From the NCBI RefSeq assembly GCF_004115155.1, contig NZ_RDSM01000001.1, positions 496,001 through 560,000 on the forward strand: DNA of 64,000 bases. Direction: 5' to 3'. A program made the position numbers and the translations under genes. The notes beneath the pieces are model-generated. The model saw only the letters and a program-made list of their open reading frames with translations, had not been told where the DNA came from and did no database searches. Shown here piece by piece: positions 8,974 to 19,201 of this stretch (position 1 is the stretch's first letter; each line of letters opens with the position of its first letter). Source of the stretch: Granulicella sibirica (GTDB lineage: Bacteria > Acidobacteriota > Terriglobia > Terriglobales > Acidobacteriaceae).

Positions 8974-10596
8974 ATGAAAAGCGAGATGACAGTTGGCAAG
9001 CGCTTCATGATTGCATCGGGCGTCTGCATGGTGTTACTGGTACTTCTGGCGGGCGTGGCAGTCAACGGCTTTCGCACGGTAAGCCAAGGGATCGATACGC
9101 TTGCAAAGAATGCGCTTCCCACGACCCATGTATCGCTGACGATTCTTGCCGATGTGAAACAACTGCGCGGAGACTACTGGAGCCATATGGCCAGCAACGT
9201 CCCCGCCGAGATGGACCAGATCGAGTCGGACATCCGCTCCGACAGGGCGAAGCTGCAACAGGACTACGATCGCTATAAGCTCACGATCGATGACAATGAC
9301 GAGGATCGCGGTAACTATGCGACGCTAGGCAAAGCAATCGAGGAATACTACGCCGCGTGGGAGAAGGTCTATCCGATAAGCAAGGCGGGCAAGACGGATG
9401 CCGCTGTCGCGTTGTTCCATCAAGAGGCCAACCCCAAGTTCAAGGACATCGAAGACACGACAAACAAGATCGTCTCGTATAACGACAGGGTAACGGACTC
9501 GGTTGCGAATAGCGTCGTGGACGCGGCGGGGCACTCGTTGTGGATGGCCATCGTGATCAGCTTGATTGCGTTGGCGGCGGGGGTGCTGGTTTCCTGGTAC
9601 ATGATCAACAGCACCAACCAAGTGCTACGCGAGTCCACGCAGATGTTGAGCGAGGGGGCGGACCAGGTGGTGAGCGCGGCGTCGCAGGTGAGCGCGGCGA
9701 GCCAGTCATTGGCACAGGGCTCATCGGAGCAGGCGGCGTCGATTGAGGAGACAACGGCGGCCATGCACGAGATCAACTCGATGGCTCAGCGAAATACGAG
9801 CAATTCCAAAGACACGGCAGAGATGGTGGAAAAGACACAGGACAATTTCACATCCACAAACGTGTCGCTTGACCAACTGTTGGTCGCGATGAACGAGATC
9901 GGCGAATCGAGCGCGAAGATTTCAAAGATCATTAAAGTCATCGACGAGATTGCCTTCCAGACAAATATCCTTGCGCTGAACGCAGCAGTCGAAGCGGCGC
10001 GCGCAGGTGAGGCAGGCATGGGGTTCGCGGTAGTGGCCGATGAGGTTCGTGGGCTGGCGCAGCGGGCGGCACAGGCGGCAAAGGATACGGCAAGCCTGAT
10101 CGAGGAGTCGATTCTGAAGTCCGACGGTGGCAAGGTGAATGTGGATCGGGTGGCGAGCTCGATACGGTCACTGACGTCGGAGTCGCAGCAGATGAAGATC
10201 CTGGTCGATGAGATCAACCTGGGCAGCCAGGAGCAGGCGCGGGGTATCGATCAAATCAGCGGCTCGATCTCTCAGATGGAGCAGGTGACGCAGACGACAG
10301 CGGCGAACTCGGAGGAGAGCGCTGCCGCCGCGGAGCAGTTGACCGCGCAGGCGGAGTCGATGCAGGATGTTGTCCACCGGCTACAGGCGCTGGTCGATGG
10401 CGGAAGCGCTCCCGCAATGCTTTCGGGGAAGACATCGTCCGCGATGCGCGTGTCCCGTCCCAAGACGTACCCACCGGTAAAGCGGAGGCCTGCCACCACT
10501 GGAAAGCTCTCCAGTAAGCTGCACGCGACCAGGCCAACTCCAGGAATCTCGTCTTCTGATCCCCTTCCGTTGGAAGAAAGCTTCAGTAGCTTCTGA
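8974..10596 (+). CDS. methyl-accepting chemotaxis protein with 4HB sensor
   Basis: A 540-residue transmembrane chemoreceptor. TM1 spans about residues 10-30. A periplasmic four-helix-bundle sensor (about 31-185) has an acidic Asp/Glu-rich segment. TM2 spans about 187-210 and the cytoplasmic coiled coil carries the conserved hairpin tip near residues 325-350 ([20 protein letters not shown]). After TM2 the chain passes almost directly into the signalling coil ([18 protein letters not shown]), so a normal HAMP module is short or missing. The C-terminal tail is basic and Pro/Ser-rich and lacks a CheR-binding pentapeptide of the NWETF type. The ATG follows GGAGATTGGAACG. The ligand is unknown. Confidence 0.9.
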   Translation: MKSEMTVGKRFMIASGVCMVLLVLLAGVAVNGFRTVSQGIDTLAKNALPTTHVSLTILADVKQLRGDYWSHMASNVPAEMDQIESDIRSDRAKLQQDYDRYKLTIDDNDEDRGNYATLGKAIEEYYAAWEKVYPISKAGKTDAAVALFHQEANPKFKDIEDTTNKIVSYNDRVTDSVANSVVDAAGHSLWMAIVISLIALAAGVLVSWYMINSTNQVLRESTQMLSEGADQVVSAASQVSAASQSLAQGSSEQAASIEETTAAMHEINSMAQRNTSNSKDTAEMVEKTQDNFTSTNVSLDQLLVAMNEIGESSAKISKIIKVIDEIAFQTNILALNAAVEAARAGEAGMGFAVVADEVRGLAQRAAQAAKDTASLIEESILKSDGGKVNVDRVASSIRSLTSESQQMKILVDEINLGSQEQARGIDQISGSISQMEQVTQTTAANSEESAAAAEQLTAQAESMQDVVHRLQALVDGGSAPAMLSGKTSSAMRVSRPKTYPPVKRRPATTGKLSSKLHATRPTPGISSSDPLPLEESFSSF

Positions 10597-10827
10597 GGTC
10601 GTCATTGCGGCTTGAGCTGCTCGTGTGCTCATGCTGGCGGTGCCAACTTGCAATCCGTGCGGCTCATTTGCTGCCGATTCCAAGGTTCCGGGTCGTTGTG
10701 TGGACGTCCGAGGTATGGGAGGACGCTTCTTCCCTATCCTCTCGACCTGGGAATCACGAAGCTGCCTTCGTCGTGGGAAAGGCTGTGGGACTGATCAACG
10801 GCAACTCATCGATAGATGCGCACGACC

Positions 10828-12267
10828 TCAATGCTTTCCAGATGCAAATGCTTGCGGCGGACGCTGCGGCCATCCTCCGGCGAGGGACTTGTACAGGCCG
10901 ACAGCATCGGCTGCGCTGGCGAGATGGCTGGTTGCATAAGCGTCTTCATCCTGAAGCTGAACACGTTCAGCTTCCAATAGATCGAGGAGTCCGGTCGCAC
11001 CTTCCCTAAAACGAACGTTCGCCAGATCAGCGGCTCGCTTGCTGTCGACAGCAGCCTGCCGGAGGGCAGCATCTTCCTCACGCGAACGCGCGTACCTTAC
11101 GAGCGCGTTATCGACGTCCTCAAGTGCCAATAGGACCGTTTGCTGATACTGCGTGAGTTGGGCGTTTCCATCTGCGCGGCTCGCTGCAATGCGTGCCTTC
11201 ACTCTCCCACGGTCCAGGAAGGACCAGTCGATGTTGAGTGCGGCCAGGTTTGCGGGGCTGACACCATCAAAGGGCGAGTCCGCGTGGTACTCCATCAATC
11301 CAAGAAGACCGCTGAAGTTGACCCTCGGGAAGAGATCGGCGGTGTTGATGCCTATCTGTTCGGTTGCTGCATGGAGACGCTGCTCTGACGCGCTGATATC
11401 GGGGCGACGGCGAACGAGGTCCGCTGGTGTTCCGGGATTGATGTTTTCGGGAAGATCCGGAAGAGCCTTCTGAATGGCTAGTTCCTCAACGAGCGCATCA
11501 GGTAGCTGGCCGCACAGCACTGCGAGCCGATGTGCATCCAAGGTGATCGCGGATTGAAGTGCGGGAATTCGCGCAGTGGTGCTTTCATACAGAGCACGCG
11601 CTCGAGCCGTGTCGAACTGAGTGCCTCGACCGGCAGTGTAGGTTGCCTCGACCAACCTCACGGTTCGCTGCTCGTTATCCGCATTCTGCCGCGCGACCCG
11701 AAGACGTTCCTGCTGCCCGCGAAGGTCGATGTACGTCGATGCCACCTCGCCCACGATGGCTACCTGCATGGCCGCGAGATCATTGCCCGTCGCGAGAAGC
11801 TGTTGATGCTGCGCCTCCACGTTGTGGCGAACCCGCCCATAGAAATCGAGTTCCCAACTCGCATTGATCGTCGAGGTGGAGTAGCGATTGTTGCGCGGAT
11901 ATCCGAACGCCTGGTTGGCGGCAAGCTTCTGCCGTCCCGTGTCTTCGCTCGCAGTCACCGTTGGATACTTGTCGAATTTGCTCAGGCGCCATAGAACTGC
12001 AGCTGCGTCGTAATGCGCCAGGGCGGTACGTAGATCGTTGTTGGCGGACAGCGACCGCTCCACGAGGCCCGTGAGTTCGGGGTCGTGAAAACTATGCCAG
12101 AACTCCGGGTCAACTGGTTCCGCCTTCGCATCGGTCGCGTCGTTCGTTGCCGGGGCCGCGAATTGAGTTGGTAGAGGGACGTCTGGCCGCTTGTAGCGAG
12201 GACCGACTGAGCAGCCAACGGTACCTAAGACCACGATGGTTGCAAACAGGACGTTAGATTTCCGCAT
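10828..12267 (-). CDS. RND efflux outer-membrane factor (NodT family), operon A
   Basis: An outer-membrane channel lipoprotein of 479 residues of the OprM/NodT type that completes a tripartite drug pump. The ATG at 12267 overlaps the end of the RND gene by 14 bases. It gives a signal peptide with the lipobox VLGTVGC followed by SVGPRYKRPDVPLP, the family's mature start. Two OEP repeats are visible, with LVRRRPDISASEQRLHAATEQIG between them. The C-terminus ends in ASAADAVGLYKSLAGGWPQ, the same tail that survives as a fragment at 56973-57077. It is the third gene of MFP-RND-OMF operon A. Confidence 0.9.
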   Translation of the reverse strand: MRKSNVLFATIVVLGTVGCSVGPRYKRPDVPLPTQFAAPATNDATDAKAEPVDPEFWHSFHDPELTGLVERSLSANNDLRTALAHYDAAAVLWRLSKFDKYPTVTASEDTGRQKLAANQAFGYPRNNRYSTSTINASWELDFYGRVRHNVEAQHQQLLATGNDLAAMQVAIVGEVASTYIDLRGQQERLRVARQNADNEQRTVRLVEATYTAGRGTQFDTARARALYESTTARIPALQSAITLDAHRLAVLCGQLPDALVEELAIQKALPDLPENINPGTPADLVRRRPDISASEQRLHAATEQIGINTADLFPRVNFSGLLGLMEYHADSPFDGVSPANLAALNIDWSFLDRGRVKARIAASRADGNAQLTQYQQTVLLALEDVDNALVRYARSREEDAALRQAAVDSKRAADLANVRFREGATGLLDLLEAERVQLQDEDAYATSHLASAADAVGLYKSLAGGWPQRPPQAFASGKH

Positions 12268-15200
12268 GGCTGATCTCCATCTCTTCCTCGAAGCTTTCTG
12301 TGTTGTGGCCATGGAGTGTTGCTCCGCTCAACTTCCGCAGCACGACGTAGAAGACCGGTGTCAGAAAGAGTCCGAACAGCGTGACGCCAAGCATCCCGGA
12401 GAACACCGTGATCCCCGTCACCTTTCGGACCTCACTGCCGGCACCATGGCTGAAGAGCAGAGGCACAGATCCTGCGATGAAGGCAATGGAAGTCATGATG
12501 ATGGGACGGAGACGCAGGTGGCACGCCTCCAGAGCCGCATCAACCGTGCTCTTGCCATGCATCTCAAGCTCGCGTGCAAATTCCACGATCAGGATTGCGT
12601 TCTTGCATGCAAGTCCCATCAGGACGACGAGGCCGGCCTGTACGAAGATGTTGTTATCTCCGCCAGTAAGCCACACGCCGAAGAGTGCCGCGAAGATGCA
12701 GACGGGGACGATGAGGATTACTGCGAGAGGAAGAGACCAGCTCTCGTAGAGTGAGGCAAGAACAAGAAACACCAATAGGATCGCCAAGGGAAACACAATC
12801 GCCGCAGAGTGGTTCTGTGTGGCTTGTTGATAGGTCAGGTCCGTGTATTCCAGGACCATGCCTGGCGGAAGTGTCTTCTTCGCTATCTCATTGAGCTTTT
12901 CGATAACCTGGCCAGAGGACAGGACACGGGGGTCTGCGTCGCCAATCAAGTCGGCAGCGGGATAGCCGTTGTAGCGCATGACCGGATCGGGGCCGAATGT
13001 TTGCGTAATGGTTGCGATCGATCCAATCGGCACCATCTCCCCGGCGCTATTCCGAACCCGAAGATTCGTGATGTCTTCGGGGTGTTGGCGGTATTGAGCA
13101 TCCGCCTGCACCATCACTCGATAGACGCGACCGAAGCTATTGAAGTCGTTGACATAGACAGAGCCGAGATAGGTCTGAAGCGCGTCGAAGAGGTCGGTCA
13201 GTGAAATGCCCTGCGCCTTCGCTTTCTCGCGATCCACCTCGACTTCGAGCTGAGGAATATTGGATTGATAGGAAGACACCGGATAGGTCATGCCGGGAGT
13301 CTGCGCAACGGTAGCCTGGAATGCCGCCAGACCATTCTGCAGGGCACCGTATCCGAGTCCTGCGCGATCCTCGATATAGAGCGAATACCCTGAGCCGTTG
13401 CCAAGCCCCTGGATCGGTGGGGGCATCAGTGCGTAGGCAATCGCGCCATGAATGTGCGAGAACTTCTGGTTCAGCTCGGCAAGGATCTGCTCGGCTGTCT
13501 TGTGGCGCTCCTTGAAACCATCCAGGATGATGTAGGAGGTCGCGAGGTTTGGAGTATTCGCGAGTTGCAGAGCGTTGTAACCGGATAAGGCGGGCAACAT
13601 CTTGACGCCATCAATTTCATGCGCTGTTCGCACCATCTGCCGCACCACGTCATCCGTGCGAGCCAGCGATGCGCCCTCCGGAAGTTTTGCTCCTCCGAAT
13701 AGATAGAGTTCGTCCTGGGTTGGGATGAAGCCCCCGGGTACATGGTTGAAGAGGACATAGATCGATCCGATCAGCACGAAGTAGAGAAGAAAGACGCCGC
13801 CGCGAAAACGGAAGCTCTGTCCCACAGCACCCTGGTAAGCCTCGGAGCTTCTCTTGAAAAGACGGTTGAACGGACGAAAGAACCAGCCAAGCGCCCCATC
13901 GATCCCGCGTGCGAGCCAATCCTTCTTTGCACCGGGCGCATGCAATAGCTTCGCTGCAAGAGCAGGCGAGAGAGTAAGTGAATTGATCGCGGAGATGATC
14001 GTTGAGATAGCAATAGTTACGGCGAACTGTTTGTAGAACTGTCCCGTAATGCCGGTAAGGAAAGCCATCGGAACGAAGACGGCGCAGAGCACGAGAGCGA
14101 TGGCAACGATGGGCCCTGAGACCTCCTTCATAGCCGCATGCGCAGCCGCGCGGGGGCTGAGACCATGCTCGATAAATCTCTCGACATTTTCGACCACGAC
14201 GATCGCATCGTCCACCACAATGCCGATCGCCAGGACCATGCCAAAGAGGGTCAACGTGTTGATCGAATATCCGAGGACGTAGAGCCATGCGAAGGTTCCG
14301 ACGATAGAAACCGGCACGGCGATCAACGGAATGACTGAGGCTCTCCAGGTCTGCAGGAAGATGATGACCACGATCACGACGAGGACGACCGCTTCGATCA
14401 ACGTATGCTGCACTGCATCGATGGAGTCCCGAATGAACTCCGTCGGATCCCAAACGGCTTTGTAGGCAACATCGTCCGGGAATGCCTTCGACAACTCCTC
14501 GAGCCGGGCATGGACCTCTTTCGCGACACCAAGCGCGTTTGCACCGGGAGTTAGAAAGATGCCGACGATGGCGGTGTCCTGCGTGTCGATGTAAGTGTGG
14601 AGCGTGTAATCGCTGGCTCCAAGCTCTACGCGCGCGACATCGGACAGGTGAACAACCTGACCGTTCGCACCCGACTTCAGCACGATGTTGCTGAACTCCT
14701 GGGGGGTTGTGAGACGCCCGCGGACATTGATCGAAGTAAGGAAGTCTGGTTTGTTCGGTGATGGCTCCGCACCAAGTTGTCCGGCGGATACCTGCACGTT
14801 CTGTTCGCGAATCGCGTTGACGACATCGGTCGATGTGATGTTGCGGGATGCCAGCCGGTTTGGATCGAGCCACACTCGCATCGAGTAATCGCCGGAGCCG
14901 GTCAACTGCACGTCGCCAATACCGGTCAGCCGCGACAGTTCGTCCTTCACATGCAGGACACCATAGTTGCGGAGATAAAGGGCATCGTGTTGCCCGTGCT
15001 TCGAGTACAACCCGATATACATCAGCGGCGTTGGAGATTGCTTCTGTGTGGTCACACCGTATTGGCGCACCTCGTCCGGCAGACGAGACAAGGCCTGGCT
15101 GACACGGTTCTGTACACGGACAGCCGCAGTGTCGGGATCGACACCTGGACGGAAGGTAACTACTACTTGAATGCTGCCATCCGAACCGGCGACAGACTTC

Positions 15201-15439
15201 ATGTACATGATGCCTTCCACACCATTGATCGCCTCTTCAAGCGGCTCCGCTACGGTCTCGGCAATGGCTTTGGGGTTCGCGCCTGGGTAGTTCGTGCGAA
15301 CCACTACGCTGGGCGGAACAACTTCGGGGTACTGCCCTGAAGGAAGGATTGGAATCGCGATGAGCCCAAGGCAGAAGATGATGATCGAAAGGACGATGGC
15401 GAAGATTGGGCGTTCGATGAAGAACTTAGAGATGTTCAT
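12254..15439 (-). CDS. RND efflux transporter permease (HAE1/AcrB type), operon A
   Basis: A 1061-residue inner-membrane proton/drug antiporter, full AcrB length. It starts with MNISKFFIERPIFAIVLSII, the family N-terminus and first helix. The proton relay is complete: paired Asp in TM4 (GIVVDDAIVVVENV) and Lys in TM10 (GLACKNAILIVEFA). Periplasmic porter loops include GVEGIMYMKSVAG and the PTPLMYIGLYS strand. It works with the MFP encoded 10 bases upstream and the OMF that overlaps its stop. The substrate range is presumably broad (antibiotics, solvents); specificity cannot be read from sequence. Confidence 0.93.
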   Translation of the reverse strand: MNISKFFIERPIFAIVLSIIIFCLGLIAIPILPSGQYPEVVPPSVVVRTNYPGANPKAIAETVAEPLEEAINGVEGIMYMKSVAGSDGSIQVVVTFRPGVDPDTAAVRVQNRVSQALSRLPDEVRQYGVTTQKQSPTPLMYIGLYSKHGQHDALYLRNYGVLHVKDELSRLTGIGDVQLTGSGDYSMRVWLDPNRLASRNITSTDVVNAIREQNVQVSAGQLGAEPSPNKPDFLTSINVRGRLTTPQEFSNIVLKSGANGQVVHLSDVARVELGASDYTLHTYIDTQDTAIVGIFLTPGANALGVAKEVHARLEELSKAFPDDVAYKAVWDPTEFIRDSIDAVQHTLIEAVVLVVIVVIIFLQTWRASVIPLIAVPVSIVGTFAWLYVLGYSINTLTLFGMVLAIGIVVDDAIVVVENVERFIEHGLSPRAAAHAAMKEVSGPIVAIALVLCAVFVPMAFLTGITGQFYKQFAVTIAISTIISAINSLTLSPALAAKLLHAPGAKKDWLARGIDGALGWFFRPFNRLFKRSSEAYQGAVGQSFRFRGGVFLLYFVLIGSIYVLFNHVPGGFIPTQDELYLFGGAKLPEGASLARTDDVVRQMVRTAHEIDGVKMLPALSGYNALQLANTPNLATSYIILDGFKERHKTAEQILAELNQKFSHIHGAIAYALMPPPIQGLGNGSGYSLYIEDRAGLGYGALQNGLAAFQATVAQTPGMTYPVSSYQSNIPQLEVEVDREKAKAQGISLTDLFDALQTYLGSVYVNDFNSFGRVYRVMVQADAQYRQHPEDITNLRVRNSAGEMVPIGSIATITQTFGPDPVMRYNGYPAADLIGDADPRVLSSGQVIEKLNEIAKKTLPPGMVLEYTDLTYQQATQNHSAAIVFPLAILLVFLVLASLYESWSLPLAVILIVPVCIFAALFGVWLTGGDNNIFVQAGLVVLMGLACKNAILIVEFARELEMHGKSTVDAALEACHLRLRPIIMTSIAFIAGSVPLLFSHGAGSEVRKVTGITVFSGMLGVTLFGLFLTPVFYVVLRKLSGATLHGHNTESFEEEMEISHAEI

Positions 15440-15449
15440 GGACGTCCCC

Positions 15450-16649
15450 CTATTTCTTTCCCGATGAGGCGATCGTGTTGAGATCGCCGGTCGAGGCTTG
15501 CATGCTGGCCTCTTTCGGAGTGATCGGAGCTCCGGGGAAATAGATCAACTGGAGTCCTCCCACCACGACGCGATCCTGAGGTGTGAGGCCCGCTTTCACG
15601 ATGCGAAGTCCATCGCTTAGACCGCCCAGGGCGATGTCTTTCCGTTGCGCTACATTCCCCGGCCCGACGACATAGACATACTTGCGATCCTGATCCGTGA
15701 GGACAGCCTTGTCGTCGATCAGAATTGCCTGTGCGGGAGCCGCGCTTTGCAACTGAACACGTGCAAAGAGACCGGGCGTGAGCGTCTGGTCCGGATTCGG
15801 GAGCACGACGCGCAACCGAATCGTGCCGGTGGCCGGATTCAGCTGGTTATCGACGAAATCGATATGGCCCGCGTGCGGGAAGTTCTGCTCATTAGCCAGG
15901 GAGACGCGAACCGGATTCTCTGATCCGACGCCGCTCCCATGATGCGAACTCTGCTGAAAGCGCAGATAACTCTGTTCATCACAGTCGAAGTAAACCCATA
16001 CCGGGTTCACCGAGACGATCGTCGTTAGAACCGTCTGGTCCGCTTGCGCAAGGTTCCCCAGCGTCAGCATCGTTCGGCTGATTCGCCCATCGATCGGTGA
16101 TCGAACCTGGGTATAGGAAAGATTCAGCTCAGCAGATGCCAGCGCCGCCTCCGCACCTTTGACGCGCGCTCCGCTCTGGAGCAGATCCGAGCCCCTATTT
16201 TGTAGCTCTTCCTGGGAGACCGCATCCGACTGCTTCAGCCGTTGTGTGCGTTCTTCCTGGATCTTTGCGAAGTCCGCAGCAGCGTGTTCGCGATCAAGCC
16301 CGGCTTTGGCGTTGTCTGCGGCATCCTGGTAGGGACGCGGGTCGATGACGTAGAGCAGATCGCCTTTGTGGACCATCTGACCTTCGCGAAAGGCAATACG
16401 GTCGATGTAACCTGTGACGCGCGGGCGGATGTCTACTGAATTCGTGGGCCACACACGGCCATTGAATTCATCGGAGACGCGAATGTCTCTTGTGATCACC
16501 GTGGCTGCATCGACGGGAGCAGCAGCCATTTTGGGCTTCGCTTCAGGAGCTTGCCTGCAGCCGGTAATAGCGGTGGAAAGTGCTACCAGCAAAATCAGCC
16601 ACCAACCCGCGCGTGAGAGAGACACCCCTCGCCTAAGAACGACACCCAT
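15450..16649 (-). CDS. RND efflux periplasmic adaptor (MFP), operon A
   Basis: A membrane-fusion protein of 399 residues linking the pump to the outer-membrane channel. ATG at 16649 is chosen because GGAGGG lies six bases upstream; the earlier in-frame start lacks such a site. The signal peptide ends in a lipobox (STAITGC), so it is a lipoprotein. The barrel-sandwich hybrid (SVDIRPRVTGYIDRI, then GDLLYVIDPRPY) encloses a coiled hairpin (about residues 110-170), followed by RSPIDGRISRTMLTLGNL and the beta-barrel and MP domains. It is the first gene of operon A, reading away from a divergent TetR gene. Confidence 0.92.
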   Translation of the reverse strand: MGVVLRRGVSLSRAGWWLILLVALSTAITGCRQAPEAKPKMAAAPVDAATVITRDIRVSDEFNGRVWPTNSVDIRPRVTGYIDRIAFREGQMVHKGDLLYVIDPRPYQDAADNAKAGLDREHAAADFAKIQEERTQRLKQSDAVSQEELQNRGSDLLQSGARVKGAEAALASAELNLSYTQVRSPIDGRISRTMLTLGNLAQADQTVLTTIVSVNPVWVYFDCDEQSYLRFQQSSHHGSGVGSENPVRVSLANEQNFPHAGHIDFVDNQLNPATGTIRLRVVLPNPDQTLTPGLFARVQLQSAAPAQAILIDDKAVLTDQDRKYVYVVGPGNVAQRKDIALGGLSDGLRIVKAGLTPQDRVVVGGLQLIYFPGAPITPKEASMQASTGDLNTIASSGKK

Positions 16650-16705
16650 GTTTCCCTCCAGATCGTGCCTCATCTATCCCGTTCGGACAGACGCGTCTCT
16701 TATTT

Positions 16706-16723
16706 TTAGAACGATCGTGCCAA
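16706..16723. promoter_or_regulatory. TetR operator candidate, site 1 (operon A side)
   Basis: TTAGAACGATCGTGCCAA is an 18-bp palindrome with 7 of 9 paired positions. It lies between the divergent MFP and tetR genes, nearer the MFP promoter, and shares its plan with the palindrome at 16771-16788. Confidence 0.6.
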
Positions 16724-16770
16724 ATAGATGGCTGAGGAGATGCTCGGGATTCGAGAAGGCGCAACTTTTT

Positions 16771-16788
16771 TTGGAACGTATGCTCCAA
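16771..16788. promoter_or_regulatory. TetR operator candidate, site 2 (tetR side)
   Basis: TTGGAACGTATGCTCCAA is an 18-bp palindrome with 7 of 9 paired positions, immediately upstream of the tetR ribosome site. With site 1 it suggests a consensus near TTGGAACGATCGTTCCAA and both autoregulation and efflux control by the adjacent TetR. Confidence 0.65.
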
Positions 16789-16804
16789 TAGGAGAAGGGA
16801 CACG

Positions 16805-17449
16805 ATGATGACTCCACGGGGACGTCCAAAAGCTTTCGACAGAGACACCGCATTAGAAGCGGCCATGATGTTGTTTTGGAACCGGGGTTTCGAGCAGACG
16901 TCGGTCGACGATCTCGCGTCAGCGATGGATATTCGGACCTCAAGCCTGTATTCGTCCTTTGGTGATAAAGAGACGCTATTCCTCGAAGCCGTCGAGTACT
17001 ACCAGAACGGTCGAGGCAGCGTTTATGACGCTGCCGTCCTCGCCGGCAAGACAGCGAGAGAGGGTGTCGAAAATCTGTTTCGGGTGACTGCCATTGAGCG
17101 AACACGCAAGGACCAGCCCAGCGGATGCATGCTATGCCTCGCTCTTCCTACCTGTTCGCCAAAATACGAACATCTGCAAAAGGAACTGGATCGCCTAAGA
17201 GATCTTTCCGACACGGTTTTGCTAAAGCGACTGGAGGAGGGCGTTCAGAGTGGGGAGATCGCACCCGCGACTGATCTTGCATTGCTTGTCGACTTCTTCA
17301 GAACCACTCTGTGGGGGATGTCGCTGAAGGCTCGTGCAGGCGCCAGCAGAGAAACACTGATGGACATTGGCAAGATGGCGCTTCAAGCGTGGCCCAGCCC
17401 GCCACTCCACAAGCGCACAAAAAAGCGGCCTCTCCCTTCGACCGTTTGA
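16805..17449 (+). CDS. TetR/AcrR family repressor of efflux operon A
   Basis: A 214-residue TetR-type regulator. The N-terminal helix-turn-helix is clear: GRPKAFDRDTALEAAMMLFW, then FEQTSVDDLASAM and SSLYSSFGDKETLF (about residues 6-58). The C-terminal ligand domain contains a Cys-rich segment (SGCMLCLALPTCSP, about 102-115), which could sense oxidants, metals or thiol-reactive drugs. It starts at ATG 16805 or the next codon, after AGGAGAAGGG. It is divergent from operon A, and two matching palindromes lie between them, so control of the pump and of itself is the natural reading. Confidence 0.85.
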   Translation: MMTPRGRPKAFDRDTALEAAMMLFWNRGFEQTSVDDLASAMDIRTSSLYSSFGDKETLFLEAVEYYQNGRGSVYDAAVLAGKTAREGVENLFRVTAIERTRKDQPSGCMLCLALPTCSPKYEHLQKELDRLRDLSDTVLLKRLEEGVQSGEIAPATDLALLVDFFRTTLWGMSLKARAGASRETLMDIGKMALQAWPSPPLHKRTKKRPLPSTV

Positions 17450-17465
17450 GTTTGACAGAAATGGC

Positions 17466-17489
17466 GGAGCGAGGAGTTCCCCTCGCTCC
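17466..17489. terminator. hairpin between convergent tetR and hydrolase genes
   Basis: GGAGCGAGG (17466-17474) and CCTCGCTCC (17481-17489) form a perfect 9-bp stem with a 6-base loop in the 48-base gap between two convergent genes. It suits a bidirectional terminator although no long T-run follows. Confidence 0.6.
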
Positions 17490-17497
17490 CTGATGCG

Positions 17498-18457
17498 TTA
17501 GCTCTGAATAAAGGCCAGCAGGTCAGCGTTGATCTGTTCGGGGTGCGTCGTGGCCATGCCGTGTGGATAGCCCGGATAAAAGTTGGTGGTGGGGTGCTTT
17601 AGCAGCTTTGCGGCGAGAGGCGCAGCATCATTGAATGGCACGATCTGGTCATCTTCCCCATGCATCAGTAGCGTAGGCACATCGATCTTTTTCAGATCCT
17701 CGGTGAAGTCCGTCTCCGAGAAGACCCTGATGCAGTCGTATTGAGCCTTGATTCCGCCCATCATGCCTTGACGCCACCAATCGTCGCGTACCCCTTGCGA
17801 TACAACGGCACCAGGGCGGTTGAATCCGTAGAACGCCATCGGGAGGTCCTGATAAAACTGGGATCGATGGTTGGCCGTTCCCTCGCGGATCTGATCGAAC
17901 ACTTCAATCGGGAGGCCGCCGGGGTTCTTCTCCGACTTCAGCATTACTGGCGTCACCGAACCGATCAACACCGCCTTGGCGACACGCCCTTTTCCGAACT
18001 TCGCAACGTAACGTGCCACCTCGCCACCGCCGGTCGAGTGTCCGATATGAACGACGTTACGCAGATCGAGCTTTTCAACCAGGGCCGCAACATCCGCGGC
18101 GTACGTGTCCATGTCGTTGCCAGTGACCGTCTGGGTTGAGCGGCCATGACCGCGCCGGTCATGTGCGATCACTCGAAACCCGTGCTGGAGGAAAAACAAC
18201 ATCTGTGCATCCCAGGCGTCTGCCGAAAGAGGCCATCCATGGTGAAACATAAGTGGCTGGCCAGTACCCCAATCTTTGTAATAGATCGTCGTTCCGTCTT
18301 GCACCGTAATCGTATTTGTCACCGCTCCCGGCTTGCCCTCTTTTACGAATGCGGAAGGTGAACTTGCGACGGCCGTTCTAGTGAGAAGGGCTGCAGCACC
18401 GGTCGTCGTGGCCGTCGCGACGAAGCCGCGCCGAGAGATATTCTTCGGTTCTTTCAT
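17498..18457 (-). CDS. Tat-exported alpha/beta hydrolase (non-heme chloroperoxidase-like)
   Basis: A 319-residue alpha/beta hydrolase. ATG at 18457 has GGAG eight bases upstream and opens with a twin-arginine signal ([17 protein letters not shown]), so the folded enzyme is probably exported. The core shows [20 protein letters not shown], nucleophile Ser141 in GHSTGGG, an Asp in [12 protein letters not shown] (about 265) and a His near 301 (YPHGMA). Non-heme chloroperoxidases and arylesterases have this arrangement; the real substrate is unknown. A cupin gene lies upstream on the same strand. A broken copy of this gene's first codons, with the second Arg of the pair replaced, survives at 57075-57147. 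Confidence 0.85.
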   Translation of the reverse strand: MKEPKNISRRGFVATATTTGAAALLTRTAVASSPSAFVKEGKPGAVTNTITVQDGTTIYYKDWGTGQPLMFHHGWPLSADAWDAQMLFFLQHGFRVIAHDRRGHGRSTQTVTGNDMDTYAADVAALVEKLDLRNVVHIGHSTGGGEVARYVAKFGKGRVAKAVLIGSVTPVMLKSEKNPGGLPIEVFDQIREGTANHRSQFYQDLPMAFYGFNRPGAVVSQGVRDDWWRQGMMGGIKAQYDCIRVFSETDFTEDLKKIDVPTLLMHGEDDQIVPFNDAAPLAAKLLKHPTTNFYPGYPHGMATTHPEQINADLLAFIQS

Positions 18458-18672
18458 TATGTTGACTCCTTGGTTATTGAGGCAGATTGAGTGTCTACCA
18501 CGATGCCGCATACTGCCCGGCAAAGGTGAAGCGCGATCCTCGATACAAGCTCGGCCGCTTGCAAGCCTTCGCCGGACGTCTGTGCCGTGTTGCATCGAGC
18601 TGACCCTCGACATGCAGGTCCCACATAACCGCAGACGAGGTAGTGCAGAATGGAGCACAGCTAAGTCTTTCC

Positions 18673-19089
18673 CTAGGGCTTTGGTTTACTCGGATCATGT
18701 GGTGTGTTCAGGATGATCGGAGTGCCCTTCTCGCCGAAGAACACCGCCAGGAAGCGCATCTCACCCGGACCTGTATTGATGCCGCGATGCCACTTCGTCC
18801 TGGCTTGCATGAATGCCTGACCAGCTTTGAAGACAAGGTGTTTTCCATCCGCGAACTCTACGGTCAGTTCACCTTGCAGGATGTACAGATAACCGGGAAC
18901 CGGGTGGGTCATCCAATCCGTCTTTCCGCCCGGAGGTAAGGCTACGATGACCGAGCTCACTTCAGGAGTCGGTGTCGAAAGATAGGTAATGGGCTCACCG
19001 GCATCCGTCGTTGTGTCCCTAGACACAGGAGTGATGGTCGCTTGCACGGCCTGCGGCGGTGGCGGGTTGGGTGTTTGCATCTGAAACAT
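18673..19089 (-). CDS. cupin domain protein (copy 1)
   Basis: A 138-residue single cupin. Barrel motifs are [21 protein letters not shown] then [20 protein letters not shown], and [18 protein letters not shown]. The usual first-motif His pair is partly kept ([14 protein letters not shown]) and a His lies in KWHRG, so a metal could bind but with fewer ligands. ATG at 19089 is preceded by AAGGAG. It is nearly identical to the copy at 57391-57807 across its whole length, and both are followed by the hydrolase gene or its remains. Function unknown; small-molecule binding is likely. Confidence 0.8.
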   Translation of the reverse strand: MFQMQTPNPPPPQAVQATITPVSRDTTTDAGEPITYLSTPTPEVSSVIVALPPGGKTDWMTHPVPGYLYILQGELTVEFADGKHLVFKAGQAFMQARTKWHRGINTGPGEMRFLAVFFGEKGTPIILNTPHDPSKPKP

Positions 19090-19201
19090 ACTTACTCCTT
19101 GGCCCAACGACGATCTAGAACACGGCCACACATTTAGATTCTGCTCATACTCCATTAGAACCGAAGTAATTTCCGAGTTAGCAAGTTCCAAGTGCGAGGA
19201 A

